Below, piece by piece: positions 18,501 to 29,438 of a stretch of 64,000 bases of DNA (positions are counted from its first letter, which is position 1; the number at the start of each line of letters is the position of its first letter). A program made the translations under genes and the position numbers. The stretch lies in the NCBI RefSeq assembly GCF_026262505.1, contig NC_067205.1, positions 18,225,645 to 18,289,644 on the forward strand. Direction: 5' to 3'. Below the pieces are notes generated by a model. That model was not told the origin of the DNA, searched no databases, and saw only the letters and a program-made list of their open reading frames with translations. Source of the DNA: Trichomonas vaginalis G3. Its lineage: Eukaryota; Parabasalia; Trichomonadida; Trichomonadidae.

Positions 18501-21210
18501 TTTTTAAGATCTTACAAAATATAGTTGATTTTTATCACTATTGAAATAAGATAAATAATGTAAGGACTCTAATTTTGTTATAAATATGAATGAAAACAGT
18601 AAAATGGATAACTTAAATATATAAAAATAAATATTGGAACAAAGCTATAACAAATTTTCATTCTTATTTATAAATTGATAAACCAAAGTAATACATTTTA
18701 TTACATTTCGTGTAACATATACTAATATATAGATATTTTTTGAGATAATGTATTTATCTGTAAAAATTGTATGTGATCAAATTTGATTGATAAATTTATT
18801 CAGTAATAATAAATTGCATGTACAATATATTATTGTCTTGCCATTTTTTTGCTCATAATAAAAAATCTTTAAAAATGATAACAATAAAAGAGTATTAAGT
18901 AAAAATTTATACATCCAAAATATATTTCAGTAACAGCATAATACGCCTATGCTAATTTTTAGTTCTTAAATTAAATAGATGTCCCTAATCCCATAGATAT
19001 TCACCAAACTTGGCAAATTCTGAACGTGATCTACATATCCCTAGCAAGTAGATCATATTGGTATACGTATCTTGATCAAATAAAAAGAATATTTGTTGAA
19101 TAATTTCTGTTCAAATTAAAAGTTCTTCAACTTACGGTAAATCTATCTGCCTTAAAAAGTATTACGATATTATGCAAAGTCAATTTTCTCCAAAAAAATA
19201 TTTGAAGATGATACTTTAAGTATACCAAAAATACAAGAATTTTGAGAGAACTCAATGAATTTTTGTGAAGGTGGAGTTAAATTGAGAAGATTTTTGGTCA
19301 GAGAAAAACAAAAATTACTATCTGATAAAATGGTATTAAAATGAAAAAAGTTTAAACAAAGGAAATGAAGAATTTATATTATATTAGAATTTAAAGAGTA
19401 AATATAAAAGATTGAAAGAAAGAATAATAATAGGATTCTTGAATGCAACATTTGGAATGATGTTTCCAGTTGTAGATGTGTTAAGCAAAGAGAGATAATG
19501 ATAGTTTCTTGAGTTTTGAGTTAAGCTTGTTGTAGATGAGAGAGAAATTTTGACGAGACTGAGGAACTTCATTTGGAATGATGTTTCCAGTTGTAGATGT
19601 GTTAAGCAAAGAGAGATAATGATAGTTTCTTGAGTTTTTGCAATTAACCATCCTCAATGACTATTGTTTTAATATAATTTTTAAATTTTTTAAAACTGAC
19701 ATTTTAGTTGTATATTTTTTCTAACAAAGGTACATTCACTAGGTGATAACAGTAAAATGGGATGAAAATATGATAAATAGCATCCCTATATAGTGCCAAA
19801 CAATATTTATACGGGCCAAAAAAATTTGGCTAGAGATTTGGCGAGTTATAAAACTTAGAAAATTGAGAGGGATTTTTATTTTTGAATTTTTTTTGGAAAG
19901 TTAAAATTGCGATTAAAAATCGATTTCCAGGAGAACTAAGCATCTCATCATATATTTAAATCGATAAAAATATTAAATAATAGTTGAATAGTATAACAAC
20001 GTGAAATTATGGCTGAATCTACAGAAAAAATGAACATATTTGACATTTTTGAAAATTCATACGTTAGATGGTGACAGACTCATAAACTATACTTTAGCTA
20101 AGATTGATATATGGTTTCAACAACACATGGTTAAAATTGTAAAAATATTTTAGATTTCAAAAAGGTATATATGGTAATATAATGGAACAAAGTCAACAAA
20201 TAGCATGTTAAATATGTTATAATTAACTTTTTATTAGATCCAATAGTAGATATCGAATGGTTTCCAGCTTTATGGTTAAATATTTTCTTTTCGAGCTTCT
20301 CTTTAACTGTTGTATTAAGGTTGTAAATTTTTGATGCTAGAAACTATGGAATCTTCTTTGCTGCTGCATTTTTCTTGAGAGTTCTTGCAATTTCGAATAG
20401 ATCTGCGCATTGTATGAAATTGAGGCTTTAAAATATCTTGAAAACAGAATAGGACTGCTTTTCCAAAGGAATGCTTACTTGTAAATCAGAGAGTTTCAAA
20501 ATTGAGAGCAAGATTATCATCATAACTTTCGATTTTGCTGCGAAAAAGGAAGACAAGTAATTAACAAATCATTTACTGTTGTTCATCAAAAGAAGAAAAC
20601 TTTGATAACAACTAATGATGATAAAATCAAGCTATCTTTTAATATTTTAAATTGATAAGACATTCAAAATATTTGAATGGTTTAAAATATTTTCTTTTAT
20701 TTCTATAAGATATTATCATGCTTATATAATAAAATTTAAATTTTTATTCAAAAAGGCAATATTTCAAACTTTTAATTTCAAAAATCTTAATTCTGCAATA
20801 AGTGTATTTAATTGTAGCAAATTTAATGATCCTTCGTCATGCTTAGCAATTTGGAACTCATAAATTAATGATTTCTTCAAGTAAAATTCTGCATTATTTC
20901 AAAAGTCAATAATTCTCTAGTAACTTTTCTTCAAACCCTAACCATTATATTATATGTATAATGGAGAATAATTGCAAAGAAAGATAGCCGAATTTACTGG
21001 GTAGTTCTTGTGATGCGAAATAATTGCAAATTAACACATAGTTTTAACAGCATCAATCTCTTTTTGCTCTCATTTAAATGCATTCGCACACTTTAATTTT
21101 GAAATATAAGAGTTTTGGAAATTATCAAATTTATCTGCTCAAATACTATAGATCTTCATAAGTGTTAATAGAATCACCAGCCTTACATATAGTGTTTAAT
21201 ATAATGATGC
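18501..21210. other. E1 loop: no recognisable gene
   Basis: This is AT-rich DNA with stops in all frames. It holds a 66-bp direct repeat (19450-19516 and 19571-19637) and nothing that looks like a transposase. If E1 moves, the enzyme must come from elsewhere. Confidence 0.6.
19450..19637. repeat. 66-bp direct repeat, 121-bp spacing
   Basis: ATTTGGAATGATGTTTCCAG and the following 46 bases occur at 19450 and again at 19571, almost unchanged. It looks like a recent local duplication inside the E1 loop. Confidence 0.75.
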
Positions 21211-21920
21211 ACATCATACTGGGATTTATTCCTTATTCATCTAGTTATTATAAGATTTACAACCCCATGAAAATTTAAAATTTTGTCAAAAATAGTGAAT
21301 GTACCTTTTTTCTAACACAACTATCAATAAATTGTAATATCATTATACTATATATTAATATGAATTTTTATAGAAAAGCTTTATTTTTTTCTCAATTTTT
21401 AATTTCATTTCAGTCTCTAAACTTTCTTACTATGTAAAAACGTATTATTATAGTAATAAAATAAAATACATGTTTATTCGATCTCGTATTTCAAAAAAAT
21501 AAAATTACTTATATAAAAAGATTCTCTTTAGTCAACTTTCTTTTTGAATCTCTAATAAGTTTTACTGTTGCTTCTATATATTAAGTATTGATTCTTGTAG
21601 TAAAGAAAATCCGGAACGTTTATTTATTAGAATACTCGAACTTTGACTTACATATTACTAATTGTAATTATTTTCAAGAGCTATTTCTATTACTCCTACT
21701 TGTTCGGCTTAAAATCTGCTATATTGTTAAGATAAACTAAGTCTAAATTTTGAACCATTTTTTGAAGTTTAAAGTGTAATACATATCGATTTTTTATCCG
21801 AATTTAAGAATTGCTTCAAAGTTTTAGCGTGAAATCGTGCATTTTTTCTAATGAAATTGTTATTATAAGATAAGCAATCTGAGTTTTTTTGAATAATATG
21901 TCACTACACATGATAGAGCG
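21211..21920. repeat. E1 right arm, inner part
   Basis: This is the reverse complement of about 17637-18346, identical wherever compared. It ends at GATAGAGCG (21920), where the satellite-bearing insert begins. The arm resumes at 25223 after an 81-bp repeat. Confidence 0.75.
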
Positions 21921-22002
21921 GAGTGTGGTAGAATTTACGAAAAAGTGACACTTAACCTTAAATTTCCAAACACTATTTTTTGATTATATTTTGTTATTTA
22001 TA

Positions 22003-22229
22003 TATTTATATATATATGTATATTTATATATGTATATATTTATATATGTATATATTTATATATGTATATATGTATATATTTATATATGTATATATTTATA
22101 TATGTATATATTTATATATGTATATATTTATATATGTATATATTTATATATGTATATATTTATATATGTATATATTTATATATGTATATATTTATATATG
22201 TATATATTTATATATGTATATATTTATTA
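22003..22229. repeat. 18-bp microsatellite (TATATATTTATATATGTA)n
   Basis: About 12 copies of an 18-base A/T/G unit stand directly before the 270-bp satellite. Open frames here (repeated IYLYMYIF) are a by-product of the repeat, not genes. Confidence 0.9.
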
Positions 22230-24849
22230 GAAACTGCTTCATGCTGTGTTGAGTATTGTTGAATTGGAAACTGCTTCATGATGCATTGAGTATTGTTGAA
22301 TAATTTGAAGTAGTGGTTTTTGAAATCAGCACCCCTATGAGAGCGCTGGCGACCGAAACACCACTAGTAAGATTGTGTATTAGAAACTGCTTCATACTGT
22401 GTTGAGTAAGCTTCGATGTCTTTGTAGGATAGCTTTCTGAGAGCGAAACAAGATAGTGTTGAAAAAAAATTTTTGAAAATCTGAGAGACTGTGCAAGAGC
22501 CAACGACCAAAACGCTACCAGTAAGATACAGCAGTAGTAGCTGCTTCATGCTGCATTGAGTATTGTTGAATAATTTGAAGTAGTGGTTTTTGAAATCAGC
22601 ACCCCTATGAGAGCGCTGGCGACCGAAACACCACTAGTAAGATTGTGTATTAGAAACTGCTTCATACTGTGTTGAGTAAGCTTCGATGTCTTTGTAGGAT
22701 AGCTTTCTGAGAGCGAAACAAGATAGTGTTGAAAAAAAATTTTTGAAAATCTGAGAGACTGTGCAAGAGCCAACGACCAAAACGCTACCAGTAAGATACA
22801 GCAGTAGTAGCTGCTTCATGCTGCATTGAGTATTGTTGAATAATTTGAAGTAGTGGTTTTTGAAATCAGCACCCTATGAGAGCGCTGGCGACCGAAACAC
22901 CACTAGTAAGATTGTGTATTAGAAACTGCTTCATACTGTGTTGAGTAAGCTTCGATGTCTTTGTAGGATAGCTTTCTGAGAGCGAAACAAGATAGTGTTG
23001 AAAAAAAATTTTTGAAAATCTGAGAGACTGTGCAAGAGCCAACGACCAAAACGCTACCAGTAAGATACAGCAGTAGTAGCTGCTTCATGCTGCATTGAGT
23101 ATTGTTGAATAATTTGAAGTAGTGGTTTTTGAAATCAGCACCCCTATGAGAGCGCTGGCGACCGAAACACCACTAGTAAGATTGTGTATTAGAAACTGCT
23201 TCATACTGTGTTGAGTAAGCTTCGATGTCTTTGTAGGATAGCTTTCTGAGAGCGAAACAAGATAGTGTTGAAAAAAAATTTTTGAAAATCTGAGAGACTG
23301 TGCAAGAGCCAACGACCAAAACGCTACCAGTAAGATACAGCAGTAGTAGCTGCTTCATGCTGCATTGAGTATTGTTGAATAATTTGAAGTAGTGGTTTTT
23401 GAAATCAGCACCCCTATGAGAGCGCTGGCGACCGAAACACCACTAGTAAGATTGTGTATTAGAAACTGCTTCATACTGTGTTGAGTAAGCTTCGATGTCT
23501 TTGTAGGATAGCTTTCTGAGAGCGAAACAAGATAGTGTTGAAAAAAAATTTTTGAAAATCTGAGAGACTGTGCAAGAGCCAACGACCAAAACGCTACCAG
23601 TAAGATACAGCAGTAGTAGCTGCTTCATGCTGCATTGAGTATTGTTGAATAATTTGAAGTAGTGGTTTTTGAAATCAGCACCCCTATGAGAGCGCTGGCG
23701 ACCGAAACACCACTAGTAAGATTGTGTATTAGAAACTGCTTCATACTGTGTTGAGTAAGCTTCGATGTCTTTGTAGGATAGCTTTCTGAGAGCGAAACAA
23801 GATAGTGTTGAAAAAAAATTTTTGAAAATCTGAGAGACTGTGCAAGAGCCAACGACCAAAACGCTACCAGTAAGATACAGCAGTAGTAGCTGCTTCATGC
23901 TGCATTGAGTATTGTTGAATAATTTGAAGTAGTGGTTTTTGAAATCAGCACCCCTATGAGAGCGCTGGCGACCGAAACACCACTAGTAAGATTGTGTATT
24001 AGAAACTGCTTCATACTGTGTTGAGTAAGCTTCGATGTCTTTGTAGGATAGCTTTCTGAGAGCGAAACAAGATAGTGTTGAAAAAAAATTTTTGAAAATC
24101 TGAGAGACTGTGCAAGAGCCAACGACCAAAACGCTACCAGTAAGATACAGCAGTAGTAGCTGCTTCATGCTGCATTGAGTATTGTTGAATAATTTGAAGT
24201 AGTGGTTTTTGAAATCAGCACCCCTGAGAGCGCTGGCGACCGAAACACCACTAGTAAGATTGTGTATTAGAAACTGCTTCATACTGTGTTGAGTAAGCTT
24301 CGATGTCTTTGTAGGATAGCTTTCTGAAAGCGAAACAAGATAGTGTTGAAAAAAAATTTTTGAAAATCTGAGAGACTGTGCAAGAGCCAACGACCAAAAC
24401 GCTACCAGTAAGATACAGCAGTAGTAGCTGCTTCATGCTGCATTGAGTATTGTTGAATAATTTGAAGTAGTGGTTTTTGAAATCAGCACCCCTATGAGAG
24501 CGCTGGCGACCGAAAACACCACTAGTAAGATTGTGTATTAGAAACTGCTTCATACTGTGTTGAGTAAGCTTCGATGTCTTTGTAGGATAGCTTTCTGAGA
24601 GCGAAACAAGATAGTGTTGAAAAAAAATTTTTGAAAATCTGAGAGACTGTGCAAGAGCCAACGACCAAAACGCTACCAGTAAGATACAGCAGTAGTAGCT
24701 GCTTCATGCTGCATTGAGTATTGTTGAATAATTTGAAGTAGTGGTTTTTGAAATCAGCACCCCTATGAGAGCGCTGGCGACCGAAACACCACTAGTAAGA
24801 TTGTGTATTAGAAACTGCTTCATACTGTGTTGAGTAAGCTTCGATATCT
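22230..24849. repeat. 270-bp dimeric satellite array, about 9.5 units
   Basis: Units start near 22269, 22539, 22809, 23079, 23349, 23619, 23889, 24159, 24427 and 24698, differing only by rare base changes and a few 1-3 base indels. Each 270-bp unit is itself a dimer: GCTGCTTCATGCTGCATTGA and ACTGCTTCATACTGTGTTGA start the two halves, and ACCGAAACACCACTAGTAAG and ACCAAAACGCTACCAGTAAG mark matching points. The halves (about 116 and 154 bp) have diverged much more than the units, so the dimer was amplified recently. Short minus-strand frames across it are repeat artefacts. Confidence 0.9.
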
Positions 24850-25141
24850 TTATCAGACCACCTTTAAATTAACCACTCACATTCTCACTGTGGTCCATCT
24901 AAAATTTGTAAGCTTTATGACATAAAATATATTATATGCAGGATCCCACCTATTACTTAATTTTTTGGAATAAATGTTTTATAATATTTATCGATTGATT
25001 GTAATTTTTTTATAAAAAAGTTTTTTTATTTATATTAAAAATATATTTTGTTAATGATATTATCTTATAATTTGTAAATAAATCTAGTAATAAAATAACT
25101 TTAATAGTTGGTGTCACTTTTTCGAAAATTCTGGTTTTTTC
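24850..25141. other. AT-rich tail of the insert in E1
   Basis: It is unique AT-rich DNA after the last truncated satellite unit, ending in the inverted GTGTCACTTTTTCG motif. Nothing coding is seen. Confidence 0.5.
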
Positions 25142-25222
25142 CATTTTTTCTAATGAAATTGTTATTATAAGATAAGCAATCTGAGTTTTTTTGAATAATA
25201 TGTCACTACACATGATAGAGCG

Positions 25223-25441
25223 TTACGTGCTGAAAAGTTACGCTTCGTTCTGAAAGTGGTAATGAAGTTTTATTAGAATTCATCAAAAAAACGTATGAAA
25301 ATAATCGTATGTCAAAATGTGAGCACTTCTCAAAATTTGCTCACATTTTGACTATTTTTGTGAGATCTTCCTCACAATTTTTTTGACAAACGTACAAAAA
25401 AGTGCCAAAATGTGAGCAAATGTGAGCAATTTTTATATCTC
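25223..25441. repeat. E1 right arm, outer part and tip
   Basis: It is the reverse complement of 17416-17636, including the CTCAC iterons and the GAGAT terminus. The cyclase reading frame resumes at 25442. Confidence 0.8.
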
Positions 25442-25884
25442 ATGTTTATATGGCGGCGAGTGGTTTATTCCAAGAAGAAGGAAAGGAGATAAATCACGCA
25501 GAAGATGCAGCAAGATGTTGCTTAAATTGCCAGAAATCAATGGAAGAAATCAACTCTAAACTTGATTCTTCCCTTGAGATAAGAATTGGTGTCAACAGCG
25601 GAGGACCACTGATTGGAGGTGTTTTAGGCACTGATAAACCAACATTCGACATCATTGGTGATACAATCAATGTTGCAGCGAGATTACAATCAACAGATAT
25701 CCCTGGAAATGTTCAAATATCTGAGGAAACAAAGAAGATGATTGAAAACTTAGAATTCAATATTGAAGAAAGAGGAGAAATTTATCTCAAAGGAAAAGGA
25801 AACAAGCTCACTTATTTTGTTTCTTATTGTAACAAAGAAGATCCTGGAAACACTTTGAATCTTCTTATGAGCTCAAAGGAGTAA
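25442..25884 (+). pseudogene. Adenylyl cyclase gene, C-terminal catalytic fragment
   Basis: The frame resumes inside a class III cyclase domain, and the first codons read VYMAASGLF where GDVYMAASG is expected, so E1 ends within that motif. It contains GVNSGGPLIGGVLG, then TFDIIGDTINVAARLQS with the Asp (TFD) that marks adenine rather than guanine specificity, and the NVAAR asparagine/arginine pair used for transition-state binding. The metal-binding N-terminal half of the domain is missing. With 15791-17415 it fits one cyclase, or two paralogues, from which a middle stretch was lost. It is inactive by itself. Confidence 0.75.
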
Positions 25885-26092
25885 TTTGTATTGTTAATTT
25901 TATTAAAAAGTTTTATATCTTTTATTTGAAAAAAATTTTTATCTTGTTAAAAATTCTGAGGGAGAAAAAAAATTTTAGCAACTTATGAAATATCTTGATA
26001 TCATTTGTTAAATAATGATGATTAACTTGCTGCATCATGAAGAAGAGTACTTATTTATGATGAATATATTGATTTCAATTCTTATGAATACC

Positions 26093-27253
26093 TCAATTTG
26101 TAACATTTTGCAAAAGTTCAATTATATCATCTTCAATTGCAACATCAACAGGTTTCCTACCTTCTTCATCAACTGCGTTAGGATTTGCTCCATATTTAAG
26201 CAGAGTTTGAACCATTTTATAAGTACTTAACATTGCTGCATCATGAAGAGGAGTCCATCCATTATTTCCACAAATTTTTGGATCACAACCTTTCTGAAGC
26301 ATGTATTCCTCAATTTCTACATCAACACCACTCGAACTGTAGCTCAACGCTGTCTGTCCATTCACATTCTGACTGTTCTTATCAATACCTTTTTCAATGA
26401 GAGTTTTCACGATTTCTAAATGTCCATATTTTGCTGCACAACAAAGAAAATTGTCTCCTTTTGAATCTTTCTCGTTTATTCTCTTTGGATCTTCTTGAAG
26501 ATTATAAAGAACACAATCCAATGATCCTCTGTAAACAGCATCAAATAAATCAGGCGTGTAATCAACTGGTTTCTCAAGTTTTTTGATGATTTTCTTTGTT
26601 TTTTGAGATTTTTTGTTTTGTTTTTTGATAATTGGACTGAAATCAAACAATTTCACTAATTTTGCTTTCTTTTCTTCGTCAATATCAGTAATATGGAAGT
26701 TAAACACCTTTATTTTTGATTTTAGAACAAATTGTTCAATAAAATTGAAATCAAAATTTAAATTTTCAAAGAAATAGCATAATAGATCGAAATTGAAACC
26801 AAGAATATCATCTACTCTAATATCTTTTGTGTTTCTACTCAGATAATTTATAAATTTAATTGGATTTTTGTCGAATTTGAACTTGATTTCTAGAATTTTA
26901 AGGATTTGTGCCGTATTGTGCTGGGATATAACTGAATTATCTACATAATTTAATAATGCATTGGAAAATTTATTTATATTGATGAATTTATAGAAAGATA
27001 AAAATTCTGATTCATTTAAATTGACTTTATTATAATTACAAATGTCAAATAGAATTTTATATAAAGAAAAATCATACCCAGACTCTATTGTTAATGGTTC
27101 TTGATCAATCTGTTCAATATTAATTAATTTTGGCGCAAAAAGTAATAAATTACCAATGTGAACTTTAGTTTTATCAGATTTTAACGTTGTTTTGTTAATA
27201 TAGCAAATTTCTTTGAGAAGTAATTCTTGAGAAATTGGTGAAAGCTCAGCCAT
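26093..27253 (-). CDS. Ankyrin-repeat protein
   Basis: The 386-residue protein has a helical N-terminal part (residues 1-210) rich in Asn, Phe and Ile with no clear domain, a lysine-rich linker (KKQNKKSQKTKKIIKKLEK, about 210-230), then four to five ankyrin repeats to the C-terminus. Clear repeat cores are GDNFLCCAAKYGHLEIVKTL, GQTALSYSSSGVDVEIEEYM and GWTPLHDAAMLSTYKMVQTL. Ankyrin repeats bind proteins. This architecture, an N-terminal DUF3447-like region with ankyrins, is very abundant in trichomonads. It is a single exon starting at the ATG at 27253, with TGACTATTA just upstream. It looks intact, and the partner is unknown. Confidence 0.8.
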   Translation of the reverse strand: MAELSPISQELLLKEICYINKTTLKSDKTKVHIGNLLLFAPKLINIEQIDQEPLTIESGYDFSLYKILFDICNYNKVNLNESEFLSFYKFININKFSNALLNYVDNSVISQHNTAQILKILEIKFKFDKNPIKFINYLSRNTKDIRVDDILGFNFDLLCYFFENLNFDFNFIEQFVLKSKIKVFNFHITDIDEEKKAKLVKLFDFSPIIKKQNKKSQKTKKIIKKLEKPVDYTPDLFDAVYRGSLDCVLYNLQEDPKRINEKDSKGDNFLCCAAKYGHLEIVKTLIEKGIDKNSQNVNGQTALSYSSSGVDVEIEEYMLQKGCDPKICGNNGWTPLHDAAMLSTYKMVQTLLKYGANPNAVDEEGRKPVDVAIEDDIIELLQNVTN

Positions 27254-28454
27254 TAATAGTCACTTTTTGCGGTTAAAATTCTTTTAAAAAATTGCTGAAA
27301 TTAAATTTGCACAAAAATGGATGACTACCAAAGCTATACAAATATGTGTAAACGCTTACCAACAAGTAAAATTCCGATGAAATTTGTAAAAGATGAGAAG
27401 TTTTTAAACTGACGAAGATAAATGTTAGCATGAATCAGATACATATATCAAGATTCTCATGGATTTGATGAAGCATTTTTTTTGATGAAGAATATGTTCT
27501 AAGAATTCCGAAATATTTGATGAATCTGCATTATGATATGTATGTCAGCAGTAATTCGAATTGCAGACTAAAAATAACATTGAATGACATATTTTGTGTG
27601 AATTTTTTTGTTTTCTGTTAAAAAAAGAGTTTATCAAAAAATTGATAATTTTAATTGTTATTCATTTGACTAGCTTCCTACGATATTAATAATTAATGAA
27701 GAAAGTTAAGTTATTTTTTGTGATAAAGCGGTTTTAACAGAAAAATCAAAAAATCGGAGTAATAATGTTTAAAAAATACCTACGTTTGAGAATTTGACAA
27801 TTTTGTTGAATACAAAAGTTTCAATTTAGGGAAAAGAGGATTCCTAAATTAGATTAAATGTGTCTTTTTAAAGAGTTTTAATGTTAGCGGATTTTTGAAT
27901 ATCAATGAATTGAATGAAGTACGGTGTAACTTGAAATAAGATAAAATATGTGTAAAAAGTATCACTAACTACGAATTTGGTTAAAATTATATTCCATATT
28001 TTAAAATCAATTAAAATTGAGACCAATTTACAAGGCTTTGAAAAAATAATTTCAGAAATATAATATTCATGAAATGAGATTAGAAAACGAAAAGATATCT
28101 TTTTAATATAATTTCACGATTTTCTATTTGTAGCCGGCCAAAAAGAGTATTGGAATAATATGCATGGTTCACTCGAATATGCAAAATAACAAAAGTAAAG
28201 TTAATGAATATTTTGTGATAAGATTACAATTGATACAATAGTTAAACACATATAATATATAACATAAAAGCGCCAAAATATTGTGTGAATAATGATGACT
28301 GGTTAACGAAAAATATATTCAATTTTTAAAAGAGTATTTTAAAAAATAACCGTATCTACGCATGATTCATAACTTCTTCCACTATAATAAAATATTGAAA
28401 AAATCTTAGACCATTATTTTTTAAATTTGACTATTTCAAATTTTTTTAGTTCAA
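27254..28454. other. Intergenic, nothing recognised
   Basis: It is AT-rich DNA between divergent host genes, so it should contain promoters for both. No convincing trichomonad initiator (TCA-Y-T-W-type) could be fixed with confidence. Confidence 0.5.
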
Positions 28455-29438
28455 ATGAGCGAAGTATCTTATCATATTAGGATCCCATCTTCGGTTGGAA
28501 GATATAAGATCCTCAGACAGATAGGTAAGGGTGGCTTCGCTGTAGTTGTACAAGCAGTTGATACAAAAACAAACCAGTTCGTTGCAATCAAGATTGTTAG
28601 TCGACAAGAGATCCAACGTCAAAACAACATGATATATTTAGAGAACGAACTCCGTTTATGTTCAAGATTCGATCATCCATCAATCGTCAAAGTTTTTGAC
28701 ATTATTTATGAAGAAGACATTATCATGATTGTTATGGAATATTTCCAAAACGGAGATCTTCAGTCTCTAATTTCTCATGGAATACGCCTTTCTTTCGAAG
28801 AATGTATCCGAATCTCTTATCAAATTTTGGAAGGTTTAACTTACTTGCATAAGAGAGGAATTAGTCATAGAGACATTAAACCAGAGAATATCCTATTCGA
28901 TGATGCATATAATCCTAAACTTGTTGATTTTGGCTTAGCAAAAGAAAATTCAGATGCCTTATCAACATATTGCGGAACAGCATGGTATATTGCTCCTGAA
29001 ATAGTTAAAGATGCCGAGTATGACGGACGAAAAGCAGATGTTTGGGCTTTCGGAGTAACATTGCATTTGTTAGTAATAGGAACACTTCCTTTTGACTTGA
29101 AATGCGAATCACAGTTTGTACAAGATATTCTTCAGAGCAAACTTGAGTTATACATTGAACCAAAGGGTATTCTTGGTACAATAATTGAAAACGCATTGAA
29201 AATTGATCCAAAAGAAAGAATGTCTTCAGAAGATTTGTTTTTATACTTACAGACTGTTCAAATTGATAAGAGAGGAATCAGTATTGCAGAGTTTTCAGCA
29301 AGAAGAAACGCTTCTAAGCAATCATCACTTCCTCGCCTTGCTGCTAAGGTTCCAGTTCCACTAAAGTCTACTCCTAAGCTTCTCAATGATAGATTGACTA
29401 ATAAGATGAAAATATTGGTAAGAAAAAGATTATTTTAA
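28455..29438 (+). CDS. CAMK-type serine/threonine protein kinase 1
   Basis: The 327-residue protein is nearly all kinase domain. The glycine loop GKGGFA is at 24-29, the ATP-anchoring lysine in VAIK at 46, the catalytic HRD at 138-140 with IKPEN, DFG at 158-160, then CGTAWYIAPEI and DVWAFGV. All catalytic residues are present, so it is probably active. A conserved basic C-terminal tail ends STPKLLNDRL...VRKRLF, also found in kinase 2. The family is CAMK-like, common in trichomonads, and substrates are unknown. The first 269 bases after codon 8 are identical to kinase 2, as gene conversion would give. Confidence 0.85.
   Translation: MSEVSYHIRIPSSVGRYKILRQIGKGGFAVVVQAVDTKTNQFVAIKIVSRQEIQRQNNMIYLENELRLCSRFDHPSIVKVFDIIYEEDIIMIVMEYFQNGDLQSLISHGIRLSFEECIRISYQILEGLTYLHKRGISHRDIKPENILFDDAYNPKLVDFGLAKENSDALSTYCGTAWYIAPEIVKDAEYDGRKADVWAFGVTLHLLVIGTLPFDLKCESQFVQDILQSKLELYIEPKGILGTIIENALKIDPKERMSSEDLFLYLQTVQIDKRGISIAEFSARRNASKQSSLPRLAAKVPVPLKSTPKLLNDRLTNKMKILVRKRLF

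Larger units (their letters stand above)
21840..25222. repeat. Insert in E1 right arm flanked by 81-bp direct repeats
   Basis: The 81 bases ending GATAGAGCG occur at 21840-21920 and 25142-25222. Just inside, AGAATTTACGAAAAAGTGAC (near 21931) and GTGTCACTTTTTCGAAAATTCT (near 25116) are inverted copies with one difference, so the insert may be a TIR element. Its content is a TATATGTA microsatellite, the 270-bp satellite and about 260 bp of AT-rich DNA. The arm duplication is far longer than a normal target duplication. Confidence 0.65.
17416..25441. mobile_element. E1: 8-kb palindromic DNA element in the cyclase gene
   Basis: The ends are GAGATATAAAAATTGCTCAC at 17416 and its reverse complement ending at 25441. 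The arms are about 930 bp and identical wherever I compared them: 17416-18346 against 21211-21920 plus 25223-25441. The right arm is interrupted by a 3.3 kb satellite-bearing insert with an 81-bp duplication. The loop (18347-21210) has no transposase. The ends match those of E2 in sequence and in repeated CTCAC/GCACAC words, so they form one family. No target duplication is visible (AAATAC on the left, ATGTTT on the right), and the cyclase gene appears to have lost DNA between its pieces. Confidence 0.75.

Noticed and set aside
21980-22262. Frames with IYLYMYIF repeats
   Set aside because: They are translations of an 18-bp microsatellite and exist in all three forward frames.
22276-24707. Repeated 61- and 75-residue minus-strand frames (MKQLLLLYLTG, MALAQSLRFSKIF)
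   Set aside because: They are satellite by-products: the same peptide once per 270-bp unit, with no sign of selection. The longer forms arise only where a small indel joins units.
22230-24849. CRISPR array
   Set aside because: Units are 270 bp with no short repeats and unique spacers; the genome is eukaryotic.
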